Of a stretch of 64,000 nt of DNA, positions 20,979 through 32,386 are shown piece after piece; within the stretch, counting starts at the first letter, position 1; each line of letters starts with the position of its first letter. Under the pieces are notes generated by a model. The model worked only from the letters and a program-made list of their open reading frames with translations, made no database searches and was not told the origin of the DNA. Source of the stretch: Parasitella parasitica (lineage: Eukaryota > Mucoromycota > Mucoromycetes > Mucorales > Mucoraceae). Where the stretch lies: NCBI GenBank assembly GCA_025201805.1, contig MU619286.1, positions 112,678-176,677 on the forward strand, written 5' to 3'. Made by a program: the position numbers and the translations under genes.

Positions 20979-22506
20979 ATGAGATTGAGAAACAGCGTCA
21001 AGAAAGATGAACATGCATCAGAGCAAGAGAAAGACAACAAGAATATTAAACTCGAGGAAACTGGCAATGGTATAATCCCATTCACCGATTACCATAATCA
21101 CGCCATTAACTCACAAAACAGGTCAAATTGAGCAAGGTCCACCATTACCCCCAGATAACCGCTATCAGTGTGATATCTGCAAATATGAAATCGAGGGTTA
21201 TAGGGCGTACGAATTCCATTTGAAATTAGCACACAAATTGCACTTTGTCAAGAAGTTAATCTACAAGCATTGGTTGAGACTAGATGGGCAAGAGTCTCCT
21301 TACATCTGTCCAGACTGTGGAAGGCACTTTAAAGCGACACGCCATTATGAGATGCATATGGGAACGGCTCACAAGAACGATATGCTATCGATGATGAAGG
21401 AAAAGATGCTGCCTATCATCAATGATCCCAACAATTACTGTCAATCTTGCGAAAATACATATTCAAACAAAAACAACTTCAGAGCTCATTTAAGGAAGGT
21501 ACACTCCATTGCAATATATAATCGAGTCGCAAATGTTGTACCTGATCCGCACGACCCTGATTTCAACTGTGCAGCTTGCCAGAAAAAATATGAAAATAAA
21601 AAGAAATATCGAAAGCACCTGTATAGTATCCACAATATACGCAGTGTCAATGACAAGCTAGTAGAGATTGATTCCAATGTAAAGCTGGAGGAACACGATC
21701 CCAACTTGATTATGAAGCAAGCAACAATGAGTAATATTGCAGCCGAAAGTTTGTATTCCACTTCAAACCACAAGGGCTCGAACGGTATTTTGAGAAGAAG
21801 GCCAGAATCTCTCGATTTAGAGAAAGAAGTAGCAAGTACTACAGTAAAAAAAAAAAAAGAAGGGACCTCATTGCTGCCAAAGATTGGTGACCCCAACTTT
21901 TATTGCCGCGTTTGCAAAAAGACATACTCAAACAAATACAGCTACAGCGTACATCTTGACCATGTACACGACATACAGCCACCGCAGCACCTGAGCAAAA
22001 CTCCAGTCGACCCTGACAAGCTTTTTCCTGACCCCCATGATCCTGATTTTTATTGCCGTATATGCGAAATCACTCACTTCAATTTACCAGAGCATCGCCT
22101 TCATTGCAGGATCGTTCACCACATGGTGTTCGAACGACAGTACAAGAATCCTGATGCAGTGATCAACATTGATTGCCCCAATTTCTTTTGTCGAAAATGC
22201 GAAAAACAATATCCAGGAAAGTATAACTATAGGAGCCATCTCAAGTCAGTGCATGAAATCATATACAAGCAAGCAAAAAAGAGGGCTAATAGCGATATCG
22301 AAATCAACATTGACAGCCCGGATTTTTATTGTGACAAATGTGACAAAAGATTCCAGGAGAAGTACTACTTTAGAAGGCATTTGAAATATGTCCACAATCT
22401 ACGATACAAACGTGAAAAGCTCATCAGAAAGGAGGGGAAAAGACGTGTACAATTTGCAGATGTGGCTGGTAATGCCTTAGATCCCTGTTTATTGCATGGC
22501 TACTGA
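20979..22506 (+). CDS. C2H2 zinc-finger protein, eight fingers
   Basis: Exons 20979-21069 and 21122-22506 encode 491 residues. Eight C-x2-C-x12-H-x4-H fingers are visible, starting with CDICKYEIEGYRAYEFHLKLAH-type spacing. Fingers 3-8 are each preceded by an acidic lead-in of the type D-P-N/D-F-Y/N-C (NDPNNYC, PHDPDFNC, GDPNFYC, PHDPDFYC, IDCPNFFC, IDSPDFYC), and inter-finger spacing is 30-80 residues, unlike the short TGEKP linkers of DNA-binding tandem fingers. Finger 6 deviates (THFNLPEHRLHC). A basic patch lies between fingers 4 and 5. It could bind DNA, RNA or protein; I cannot assign a named family. Confidence 0.85.
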
Positions 22507-22887
22507 AAGGGTGATTTTCCAAAATTTGGTTGTGATATAGCATAATAAACTTTCTGTTTAAAATGGATAGACCATTATATAGTATAAAGACGAATACGTC
22601 TCAATAAACGCCAACCTTGTTAGACCTGTACGAATAGCCACGTGGTTAGATTTACAAAGCAAGATGTCTTTCAACGTTCTTAACTGTATTAATCTTGAGC
22701 TTACATGCTCCCATTGCATCATTGGCAGATTTTTATTTTTGTTCCAGCAAGAACAACTGCTACCAAAATTAGGTGATGTATCATTTCGAAAACCGGATGT
22801 CAATAAAATAAACTCATATTAGAGAGTGAATTATGGTTCATAGAGTAATATATAAACAATATGAAACTGAACATGTTATAACATTTG

Positions 22888-22955
22888 AGATAGATATAAT
22901 CTACCCTGTCTCCTGAATCTCATCACTAAAACCTTTATCCTCACATCGCTTCTCT
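22888..22955 (+). repeat. Dispersed repeat, copy 2
   Basis: Matches the minus strand of 604-668 (see there). The two copies are in opposite orientation, 22 kb apart. Confidence 0.6.
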
Positions 22956-24453
22956 CACATATAAGTATTTAACATATGTTAATCAGAAAGCAACCGAAAC
23001 CTAGTAAGCTGAAGCCACCAGTGAAGTTCTACCGGGGAAACATTTATAGACCGTATGCTCGAAACCCCTCAAGAGCATGAACTAATTGCAAGAGACTTAA
23101 ATATTAGCTACTTCCTTGTGATAAAATAGTGAAATTGTTACAAAGGGACAGAAGAGGTTGCGTATAAAAAGTCTGAATAAACAACGGTCTGGAAAGCTCC
23201 TTCAAAACTGTGCAATTTGAAGATTTTAGTTAAATGAAATTGGTCAAGATTTAAAATTGGTACGGTGATATTTCCAGCAAAATCACTGCGAACAGGAAAA
23301 TTATCATGAAGAATAAGGAATAAAAGTGCTCAACCTTATGAATGATGTTCCAACGTAAGCCAACGATCCTAACATTGTTCTGGAAAACAATGCCTTACAA
23401 AACTTTTATTTAGAAGCAAACAAATCCATTGAAGAAAGAATTGTGGAGAAAAGCGATGATATAGAAGAACCAAAGGTTGTTGCTTGATTAAGTTTAAAGA
23501 GGGATACTTACAATGATTCTAGTGATAAGTCAAATGATATGTTAATAGATTGAATGCTAGAAGGTGTTGAGGAAAGGGGAAGAATGATCTGATTTGCAAA
23601 GGAGCTTGGCAATAAAGCTCGTACTTCTTGAGGGTGATTGGCAAAATGTCAATAGACTCAAATATATGAAGAAATTTGTATGACTAGCAGCGTCTTTTCT
23701 GAAAGTCTGAATTTCAGTTTCTTACTAAATATATTATCGACAGTTGTCTAGACATTTAATGGGCTCTTCTATTTCTAACATTTATGAGATAGAAATATAC
23801 TGATTTGTATTTTACAAAAAAGATGTAATTTTATTGACAAAATTGAGTTTCATGTCGATTTGAGTAATGATTCAGTCAGATCCAATGTTGGAACACCCGC
23901 TATAGTATCTAGTATCCTTCATGTTACAATAGAGAAGCTCTAAATATAGAGTGGATGGCAATGAAAAAGAATAGTGAAAAAACAACCAACAGGCGCGTTA
24001 CATATGAGTCTATTGCGAAATAATCAGTAAGAGTATAGTAATATAAATAAGGATAATGCTCAAAATAATTCCATACTAACATCAAAAAGTGCAGCAGCTA
24101 TATCACGGATCTTAATGGAAATTGAAAGTTATTGAGCGGTGTGCCTGCCTCCATAATCGACATTCGTCTGAATTAAATCCAATTGGACAGATTTGCTAGT
24201 TGTAAAAGGAAACTTGAAGAGTCGCAGGTTGTTCATTGAAGAAATGCGTCTGGATGAATTGTGCCTGGATGGATTGTTGAGGTTTGTATTAGCATACCTA
24301 TCAAGCAACTGTACAACAGCTAGATAAAACATAGTCAGTATATATTCATATTTAAAAATTCATCTTATCTTGTAAATAGAGGCAAATCTATTTGCTAGTG
24401 AACTATTCTCCTCCAGTCTTTTGCAATAGAAGGGTTGAACCGATCAAAAGACT

Positions 24454-24507
24454 CTGTCCTTCTCTATTCTATATGGATCAAGTAAATAATCCGAACAGAG
24501 AAGTAAG
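24454..24507 (+). repeat. 54-bp direct repeat, copy A
   Basis: Directly abuts the N gap. It is identical to 24856-24909 except for one G/A difference near the end. Confidence 0.85.
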
Positions 24508-24855
24508 NNNNNNNNNNNNNNNNNNNNNNNNNNNNNNNNNNNNNNNNNNNNNNNNNNNNNNNNNNNNNNNNNNNNNNNNNNNNNNNNNNNNNNNNNNNNN
24601 NNNNNNNNNNNNNNNNNNNNNNNNNNNNNNNNNNNNNNNNNNNNNNNNNNNNNNNNNNNNNNNNNNNNNNNNNNNNNNNNNNNNNNNNNNNNNNNNNNNN
24701 NNNNNNNNNNNNNNNNNNNNNNNNNNNNNNNNNNNNNNNNNNNNNNNNNNNNNNNNNNNNNNNNNNNNNNNNNNNNNNNNNNNNNNNNNNNNNNNNNNNN
24801 NNNNNNNNNNNNNNNNNNNNNNNNNNNNNNNNNNNNNNNNNNNNNNNNNNNNNNN
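24508..24855. other. Assembly gap (348 N) inside a repeat
   Basis: Undetermined bases flanked on both sides by the same 54-bp sequence, so the gap probably reflects a collapsed or unresolved tandem repeat. Confidence 0.99.
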
Positions 24856-24909
24856 CTGTCCTTCTCTATTCTATATGGATCAAGTAAATAATCCGAACAA
24901 AGAAGTAAG
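24856..24909 (+). repeat. 54-bp direct repeat, copy B
   Basis: Second copy of the gap-flanking repeat, directly at the right edge of the N run. Confidence 0.85.
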
Positions 24910-25535
24910 GAGGCATGAATCAACACGGGGAGCCAGCCTTTGTTGAAAAGTCATGGCAAGTACACACGTATTGTTGTTTGCCGTATAATTTGAATTAACC
25001 GCCTAATTGCAAATGTCCGTGAAATTAAACAAAATCCTAGGCTTAGGGCATTAGATTGATCCTATTCTTGAAATTATTAGCAATGACAAGATCGATGTAT
25101 CGATTATCTTCACCTGAGCCACTACCTTTTGAAAAATTACTGACAAAAGTATAGTAAAAAGAAAAAAAGCTTCATTATCAATTTTCAAGTTTACAAAATA
25201 ATATTAGCCACGAAAAGACTTGAGAAAACACGTGTCAAATTTCCCATTTATTACCCTCCTCAATGCCAAAAAAAAAAAAAGAAAACACAACTAAAGAAGA
25301 GCTTTATTCTTTACATTCGAGCCTGTCTTATGTCGATTACGCTGACTCCAAGCAATATAGACTGTAATGGCACGAATAGAGGCCACAAAAGTACACTAGA
25401 GAAAGCAAGCTAGGTACCAAAACGGCATAGGTTTGACTATTATTACAAAGTTTTAGCCTTGACTCCAACTGACATTTTAAATACAAAGTCTCTCGTGAAA
25501 TTTTTTTCTGCTTGCTAACTTTTGTCGAATTTTAA
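24910..25535. other. Intergenic region upstream of the CWF19-like gene
   Basis: 626 bp with an A-rich stretch near 25268-25280. No gene or clear motif seen. Confidence 0.4.
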
Positions 25536-27704
25536 ATGTCTGCCAACATTAAAGTGTGAGCACCCATTACGAATATAAAGGGAAAACCAGCTAACTCGAC
25601 ATTTCCATAGTCTTGTTACGGGATCCACAAATGGAAAATTTAAGGATTTGTTTAGCAAAGCAAAGCAAATCCACGAGAAATATGGACCTTTTGATGTTCA
25701 TTTGTGCACTGGCAACTTTTTTGGCACTAATACCACAGAAGATGATATTCAGGAATTGATTAATAATAAGATAGATGGTAAAGCCATAAAAATATATTAT
25801 CTTGCATTCAACTTAACGAGAAACTTAGTTCCTCTCACAACTTATTTCATCATTGGAGATCAGCCTTTTCCTGAAACGATCAAACATCACATTGCAACTA
25901 CAGATGGCGAAGTCTGTTCCAACCTTTATTATCTTGGAAAACAAGGCGTATTAACTACATCTGAAGGGCTTAAAATTGCTTTTATTTCCGGTAAATTTGA
26001 TGAGCAATCCTCACCCACAACTTACAACAAAAGCGACGTGGAGAAACTGTGCCTCACCAAGCTACCTGCCACCTTACCTCCTGGCGTAGACTTCTTATTA
26101 TCTCATGAATGGTCGCAAGATATCACTAATTCGACAACTGCTCAGTTGACCCTCGATGACGATAAATCATCTTTGCTTATTTCAGAATTAGCAGCAGCTT
26201 TAAAGCCTAGATATCATTTTGCTGCTGCTCAAAATATATTTTATGAACGGGAGCCTTATGAAAACATTGTCAGTGGATTCGGACAAGATGAAAGACCTGC
26301 TAATCATGCTACTCGCTTTATAGGATTGGGCCAGGTTCTGAATAAGGAGAAGCAAAGGGTAAGTATGGGCAATATCAATTGAGAGCAGTAAAAGTAACTT
26401 TTGATCTAGTGGTTCTATGCCTTCAATTTAATGCCCATGTCAAAAGCGCCTACGGAAGCATTAGAGAATGTACCTGAAAACACAACCGAGTGCCCATTTT
26501 TGCCTTTATTTTCTAGTAACAAGAGAAAGCATGGAAACAGCACTGAGGATAATGGTTCATTCTTTTGGGGTGAGGACACTAAGCGTGCAAAGATAATTGA
26601 TGTACCTAGAGAGGGATATATTTGTAAGAGATGTAATATTCCTGGTCATTTTATCAAGGATTGCCCGCAAGTTGCCGCAGATTATGTATGCAATAAATGT
26701 AACGAAAAAGGTCATCATATCAGAGATTGTCTTCAAGGCGACAGCACTTTCAGCGGTGTCCCTCCTGAAGGATATGTTTGCAATATCTGTAAGCAGGCTG
26801 GCCATTTCATTAAAAATTGTCCTGATCGGCAAACAAGACAACCAAGAGGTGAACAGCCTAAACGTAAGGATTTATCTTATTGATGCTTCCAGCATGATCG
26901 GTATACTCATCCTCTTGTTTAGTGGATTCCTGCTGGTTCTGTTTAGCAAATCCTAAGGTTGAAAAACATTTGATCGTATCTATTGGTGCAGAGATATATG
27001 TAACACTGGCCAAAGGTCCTGTTATCTCGCCCAACGATAAAGATTGTAAGGTGCCTGGTATGGGACATGTCTTGTTGATCCCCATCACTCATTATCCTAC
27101 GCTCGGCAAGATCCCAACGGAATCACAAGTCGAAGTAGTTGCTGAACTTGAAAAATACAAGAGTGCAATCCGTCGTTTATTCGACCAATATGATCAGGAT
27201 ATGGTTCTATTTGAAGTCTCCAGAGATTCTTTCAGAGGCATGTCTCATGCTCACCTCCAGGTAGTGCCTGTCCCAAAATCCAAGTCAAATCAAGTTGAGA
27301 AAGTTGCTAGGGAACACGCTGCATTGACTGGTATCGATGTTATTGACCAAGTCCCTGTAAGTGTAAAAAATACTTTTTAAATCCTGCAATGATACTAAAA
27401 ATGAGCTCTAAGCAAAACCCAGAGATTCCTTATTTTAGGATGGAATTACCCAATGGCAAATCTTTAGTGCATTTGATCAAACCTAAAGAGCAATTCAATT
27501 TACAATTTGGAAGGTAGTAACGCACCGACAGGACATAGCAACTGTAAATGTAACAACGAATGTAATAGATTGGTGCTGGCTACTGTACTTGGCGCCCCTC
27601 AACGGGAGAATTGGAAGGCATGCAGTCAGACTGAGGAAGAAGAAAAGAGAGATGCTAGTCTCTTTAAGGCTGCTTTCAAACCCTTTGACTTTTCATTAGA
27701 CTAA
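25536..27704 (+). CDS. CWF19-like splicing factor with three CCHC zinc knuckles
   Basis: Homologue of CWF19L1/Drn1, which associates with the spliceosome and lariat debranching enzyme. Six exons (25536-25555, 25611-26358, 26410-26863, 26923-27356, 27413-27513, 27569-27704) give 630 residues. The N-terminal part resembles an inactive metallophosphatase (VLVTGSTNGKFKDLF, GPFDVHLCTGNFF). WFYAFNLMPM leads into an insert with three CCHC knuckles (CKRCNIPGHFIKDC, CNKCNEKGHHIRDC, CNICKQAGHFIKNC), which likely bind RNA. Then come the HIT-like CwfJ C-terminal domain 1 (DSCWFCLANPKVEKHL, FRGMSHAHLQVVPVP) and domain 2 (YFRMELPNGKSLVHL..LQFGRLVLATVLG..NWKAC). Knuckles occur in several fungal members. Confidence 0.9.
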
Positions 27705-27867
27705 ATTTAAGAGATGATTACTGTCCCATTAATGAACAAATGTGTTAATTTTAAGAGACATTCACACAGCTTCTTGATTGTAGTTCGACAAACCCAGGAA
27801 TTTCTGGATAAATTGCTTCGTTACAGTCACAAGACACGTACATACACCTGAAAAAAGTCTTTCTTCC

Positions 27868-29592
27868 ATGTCTAGCAGTTCTTATACAAACAATATAACT
27901 ATGTCATCTATTGATGGATTTCACCCTATATTCGAAAAAAACCGTGTACCTGCATCGGCTAGTTGGGACTTGACAGAATTAGAAAATAATATACGCGAGC
28001 GAGACCATATTGAATTCCTAGCCAACAAGAGCATCGACAGACCTAATGTCGATAGACTCTATTTAGAGCCAATCCCTCTTGAACTTTGGGAGCCTTTATT
28101 GTCAAAATCAGATGTTGAAATGAAAGATACGACGCCTCCAAATGATGATAGACTTGAATTACTATCTATTAGTCGATTTGAATTTCTGTATGAATCAGAT
28201 AACGAAGCAGAAGATTCTTCAAAAGCTCCCACTGCGATATTAAACGTATCCGAGTACCGAAAACGACGGGAACAGAACTTGTCTCAGCCATTATTCATCA
28301 CACCAAGCATTGAGCCCGTAGTTAATAATAATGAGACCCAAACAACCATAGATCAAGTTCCAGCTTCCGATCAACAGCCAACTGCTGATGTGACATTGAC
28401 GATAGCACCTGCGATTGATCCTTTGGTTAAAAAACCATCAGCAACTACATTGTTTGCTAACCTTTATGATGATTCACTAATGGACACTAGTATGCTGCCA
28501 GAAGGACCAGGAGCAAAGATATACGCTTATCCTGAAAATATCATCCCCATCTTTGCAACCCCTACACAACAAAGCGAATGTGATCAGCACTTGAGAAAAG
28601 ATTTCCGCTTCTACAAAATCAACTACCAAGACTCAGTACATACCCTCAGCTTTCCTGCTAGTGCTGATATGTCCGAGTCAGGGAAAGGGCTGTTTATAAA
28701 GAAACTTCTTACAAATTTACAAGATCGTAATTTGACATTGGCCTTTGCAACCACAGATTTTAATGAAGAGTGTTTATTGTCTGACGGAATCAAACAGCTT
28801 GGCTTACGGTGCGATCGATTTTCGAATGTATTAAGAGATTGGGAAGCAGATTACGGCGTCTATGTTGAAACGAAACGTTTGAATTCTTCATCAGAATCTT
28901 TACAGCGCAGCTTCAACCAAGCTGATTTTGTTATATGTGTTGGTGCGACTATTGATAGCGACACTATTAAAAGATTACAGGCAACACCTCAGACTCCAGT
29001 CGCATGGATGATTACGGTGGGATCAGTAGAGCAACAAGTGTTCGAATTCAATGCTCAGCATCAAAAAAGATACCCTGAAATTGCAAATTTGAAAGGATTT
29101 GAGGAGCTGTTTAAAGTAGCAAATAAATGGCCAGTATATGATCAATACACCTTTCAAGAGCTGACATCCCGGGTTGCTAATCATGTCAGTGGATGGTTAA
29201 ATCTACCTGATAAATCAGTGTATCAATTTAGATCAATTGAACAACTGCCATTATCGCATTATTTTTCAAGCTTCAAGGTACAGACAGAAGAAGACGTTGA
29301 AGATATGGATATCAGCTCTGATACGGAAGACACTCAATCAGTTCGTCAGGTATTTGATCATATATGCCTTAACCTCACTTGAAATTTTGACACATTTTTC
29401 TACCCAAAACAGGTGATTTTCCCCATTTATGAGATTATCAAGAAATCGTCCAAAACAACTGCAAATGTACCCCAAACCATTTTGGATAGTTACGATCGAG
29501 AAGCCCAACTTCTCAAAGAGAAATACGATGCCGAATATAAATTATTGCTTGATAAATATAAAACCAAAGTAGTCGAATCCAATCAGGCATGA
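27868..29592 (+). CDS. Unknown protein, possibly HDA2/3-like chromatin subunit
   Basis: Exons 27868-29349 and 29413-29592 give 553 residues. Residues 1-230 look disordered and acidic. Residues ~255-440 have the flavour of the second lobe of an SNF2 helicase fold without its motifs: SESGKGLFIKKLL (start helix), ADFVICVGATIDSD and AWMITVGSVEQQVFEF line up with the places where active SNF2 proteins have 'sources of nucleotide' and 'arginine finger' motifs. The protein ends in a coiled coil (REAQLLKEKYDAEYKLL). This layout, a degenerate helicase lobe plus coiled coil, is that of subunits 2 and 3 of the Hda1 deacetylase complex. The assignment is tentative; the gene itself is convincing. Confidence 0.75.
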
Positions 29593-29646
29593 ACAACACT
29601 ATATATCCATCAGCATTGATAATAATAAAAGTTGTACGTTTTATTC

Positions 29647-30206
29647 TCAAATGCGAGGAAATGTGGTTTGTCCAATAAGGCAGGCAACACGCTTCTTTTC
29701 AGGTGTAACAATTTCGGCATGCACAGTGTATTTTCCAGGAGGAATTTCCTTGGGAAGAGCGACAACTTTGTTGAAAGTTAACTCGCCTTCCGGGATAGGG
29801 CACTTCTCGTCTACCTCTTGAATTTTGTCACAAAAATCAAACTTCTTTTGAATCAATTTAACTACGCCATATTTGACAATAATTTCCACAACCGTTCCAT
29901 TGGGTACAGCCTCTGATAAGAAACCCTTAAAATCAATTTCAAGATCTTGACCTTTCACAGGTGGGTCGGGTGAAAGAGCGACATAATCAATACTATAACA
30001 TTCGTTAAATGACTCTGGTACTCTGCAGAGCTTTCTTGTACTTACGTAAGGATATCATGAACATCGCCACAATTGGTTATCAATTTTGTAGAGTCCTGTA
30101 ATATAGACCCAAAATCGTCGTCTTGAATAATAAAACCAGGTAAATAGCTGGCTTGGGACAAACCAAGAACAGCACCAAATACAAGAACTAAACTCGGTAA
30201 TTTCAT
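29647..30206 (-). CDS. NPC2-like ML-domain sterol/phospholipid transfer protein
   Basis: Exons 30046-30206 and 29647-29992 give 168 residues, standard for fungal phosphatidylglycerol/phosphatidylinositol transfer proteins of the ML family. A signal peptide (LPSLVLVFGAVLGLSQAS) is followed by the ML domain: CGDVHDILTIDYVALSPDPP joined across the intron, GTVVEIIVKYGVVKL, CDKIQEVDEKCPIPEG and the C-terminal CLIGQTTFPRI. It probably works in the vacuole lumen, handing sterols or lipids to membranes. The stop faces the preceding gene's stop 54 bp away. Confidence 0.92.
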
Positions 30207-30886
30207 TAAATTTTTTTCAAGAGGAAAAGAGAAAAACAGAAAAACAGATGCAATAATCATTTTGTGTATCATGTACGCGGACAATCAAAAGACGGTGTAG
30301 TCGTAATAGTGATGATCATCTCAGCAGACGAATACAATAGCATCATTAGAGTTCTCAAAGAAAATAGACCTCATTACTTTTTCTTGTGGCAAGTAGCAAA
30401 TTAACCTGTCAATTTTCCTGATCGGCACAAATATCATATGCATAACAGTAACACTCGGTTTGTTTGTGTATGTTTTGCGCATTGATCTGCATTACCTATT
30501 GCACACATCCAAGTCAGTCAAGCGCGAATTCTGCAGTAAAATGTCTTGCATTTGTAAAAATCTCGATTCTCTAAGAAAAATAGCATACATACCATCTACA
30601 AGTGTTTATACCAATAGAACAGATATTCGAATTTTGTATACGCTTCCGGAATATTGTTGCATTCTGCCATGTATTTTAGTAATATTTTGCACAAAAAAAG
30701 CGTGATGTCTTAAATTCTATAGCATGTAGCTCTTGAAGAGCTACTGGAAAAATATACAATAAGCTAGCGAATACTTATTGGGCTATTCATTTAGCAGAAA
30801 AATGGAAACGCAATGCTATCAATAAATTGGGCTGTATCTCTATAATATTGATGATGTCTGTGTTCGTACGATTGGAATGTAAGGCA
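30207..30886. other. Intergenic region NPC2-like / MetAP
   Basis: 680 bp with no supported gene. A frame at 30460-30705 (+) shows no domain and is probably chance. Confidence 0.4.
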
Positions 30887-32045
30887 TTATTGTGTAAGTA
30901 TCTCTACTCCATTTTCATTAATGATAAGCTGTTATGTAAAATTTATCAGTATCAGTGCCTTCTAAACATGCCAAGTATTTACCGTATGTTCAAACTGTGC
31001 ACTTCTACCTCCATCTACCGTAGAAATTGTCCACTCATCCGGCCACATTACACCCGTTGCTGATCCTTGACATAAAATGGGTTCCTAAGCATAGAATATT
31101 AGTCAAATAAATATTAGTGTCAATATTTTACATACTATGGTAAATGCAGTTCCTGGTTCCATTAGACCTTCCTCATCATTCGCTATATTGTGTAAATGTA
31201 GTTTGTATTTTATCTTAGCAAAAAGAAAAACTAATATACTTACAGTGGTGATATATCAATGGTAAACTATGAAACTCTTTCCCGATACCATGTCCCGACA
31301 ACTCATCAGATACAGAGAACCCGTTCTTCATGGCTATTTCGCAGATAACCCTGCCAATCTCTTTATACGGCACGCCTGGTCCACAGATAGAAATAGCCTT
31401 ATATAATGTTTCCCGGGTACATTCCACTAATGCTTTTCCTTTTTCATCCACTTTACCAACCAAAAATGTGGCCGAAGTGTCTCCGTGATATTCATCTATG
31501 TATACAGTTACGTCTACATTGATAATATCGCCTTCTTGGAGTGGACGATCATCAGGGATGCCATGCGCAATAATATTATTGACAGATGTACAGACACTTT
31601 TAGGAAATCCCATGTAATTGAGAGGCGAAGGATAAGCTCCTTTGGCTATAATAGCCTTATGAATGGCTCTATCAATGTCTTTGGTGGTGGTACCAGGTTG
31701 ACACAAGGTTTCTCCCAAGTCCAAAATTTGCTTTGCGAGTTTCCCTGCTTTCCGCATACCTTGTGTATCTCGTTGTGTAAGTGTTGGGATATCTGGACCC
31801 CATTTCGAAGAGCTACCATCTAACGCATAATGGGGTCGTGTTATGTGAGCAGGAATTCCTTGACGTGGCATGCTTTTTACATCAATACTTGCTAAAGAAG
31901 CAGGAACAATGCGTTGGTAACTACCCCAGTGATTCATGAGCTTGGAAGCGCGGGGAAAACGTTTTGGTGCAGTTGTATGAAAGCATTTTCGTATCTCTCT
32001 TGTTAAAACTCGATGAATATCTCTTGAAAAGTAACCTATGTTCAT
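30887..32045 (-). CDS. Mitochondrial type-1 methionine aminopeptidase
   Basis: Removes initiator methionine from nascent proteins; the N terminus suggests a mitochondrial form (MAP1D). Four exons (31244-32045, 31136-31182, 30983-31084, 30887-30928) give 330 residues. The ATG at 32045 opens a basic, arginine-rich presequence ([20 protein letters not shown]). All five metal ligands are present: two Asp in [17 protein letters not shown], His in [10 protein letters not shown], Glu in FTIEPI and Glu in AQFEHT, the last two reached only after joining exons 2-4. [12 protein letters not shown] and the final ILTQ also fit. No N-terminal zinc finger, unlike the cytosolic type-1 enzyme. Confidence 0.93.
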
Positions 32046-32386
32046 TACAGGTGATCCCAGAACTAGCCTCAAATAAAAGACCAGCTGTAAATGTAACAGA
32101 TGAAAGAAAAAATAAATAAATTGCAGGCAGAATTTGGATCTGCGATGGGGACAATCGGCGCATTAAATGGTTCACGTGGTGATGTTTGATGGCGCTGGTT
32201 TATTTGGGTACAATGTCTGTCTGTAAAATTTCAAGTATTGACAAGAGGTCATGGTTATTGTTGCTAGGTAAATATAAGGTTGCCATGGTTACTGTGCCAT
32301 GACTCAGCTGTCAAATGAAACATGAGGTTACTATGATATTGAAGCTTTATTACAACATTTTCGTATAAATGTTAAACCTGGGATAT
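32046..32386. promoter_or_regulatory. Intergenic region upstream of MetAP
   Basis: 341 bp between the MetAP start and the TMEM209-like stop, both on the minus strand. It carries an X-box palindrome at 32279-32292. Confidence 0.4.
32279..32292. promoter_or_regulatory. RFX-type X-box
   Basis: GTTGCCATGGTTAC (minus strand GTAACCATGGCAAC) is a near-perfect X-box about 235 bp upstream of the MetAP start codon. Confidence 0.5.

Larger units (their letters stand above)
22507..24507. other. Intergenic region with repeat and decayed sequence
   Basis: Two kilobases without a supported gene. It contains dispersed repeat copy 2 (22888-22955) and short interrupted protein-like frames near 23340-23490. 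The frame at 24129-24332 (-) shows no domain. Possibly old transposon remains. Confidence 0.45.
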
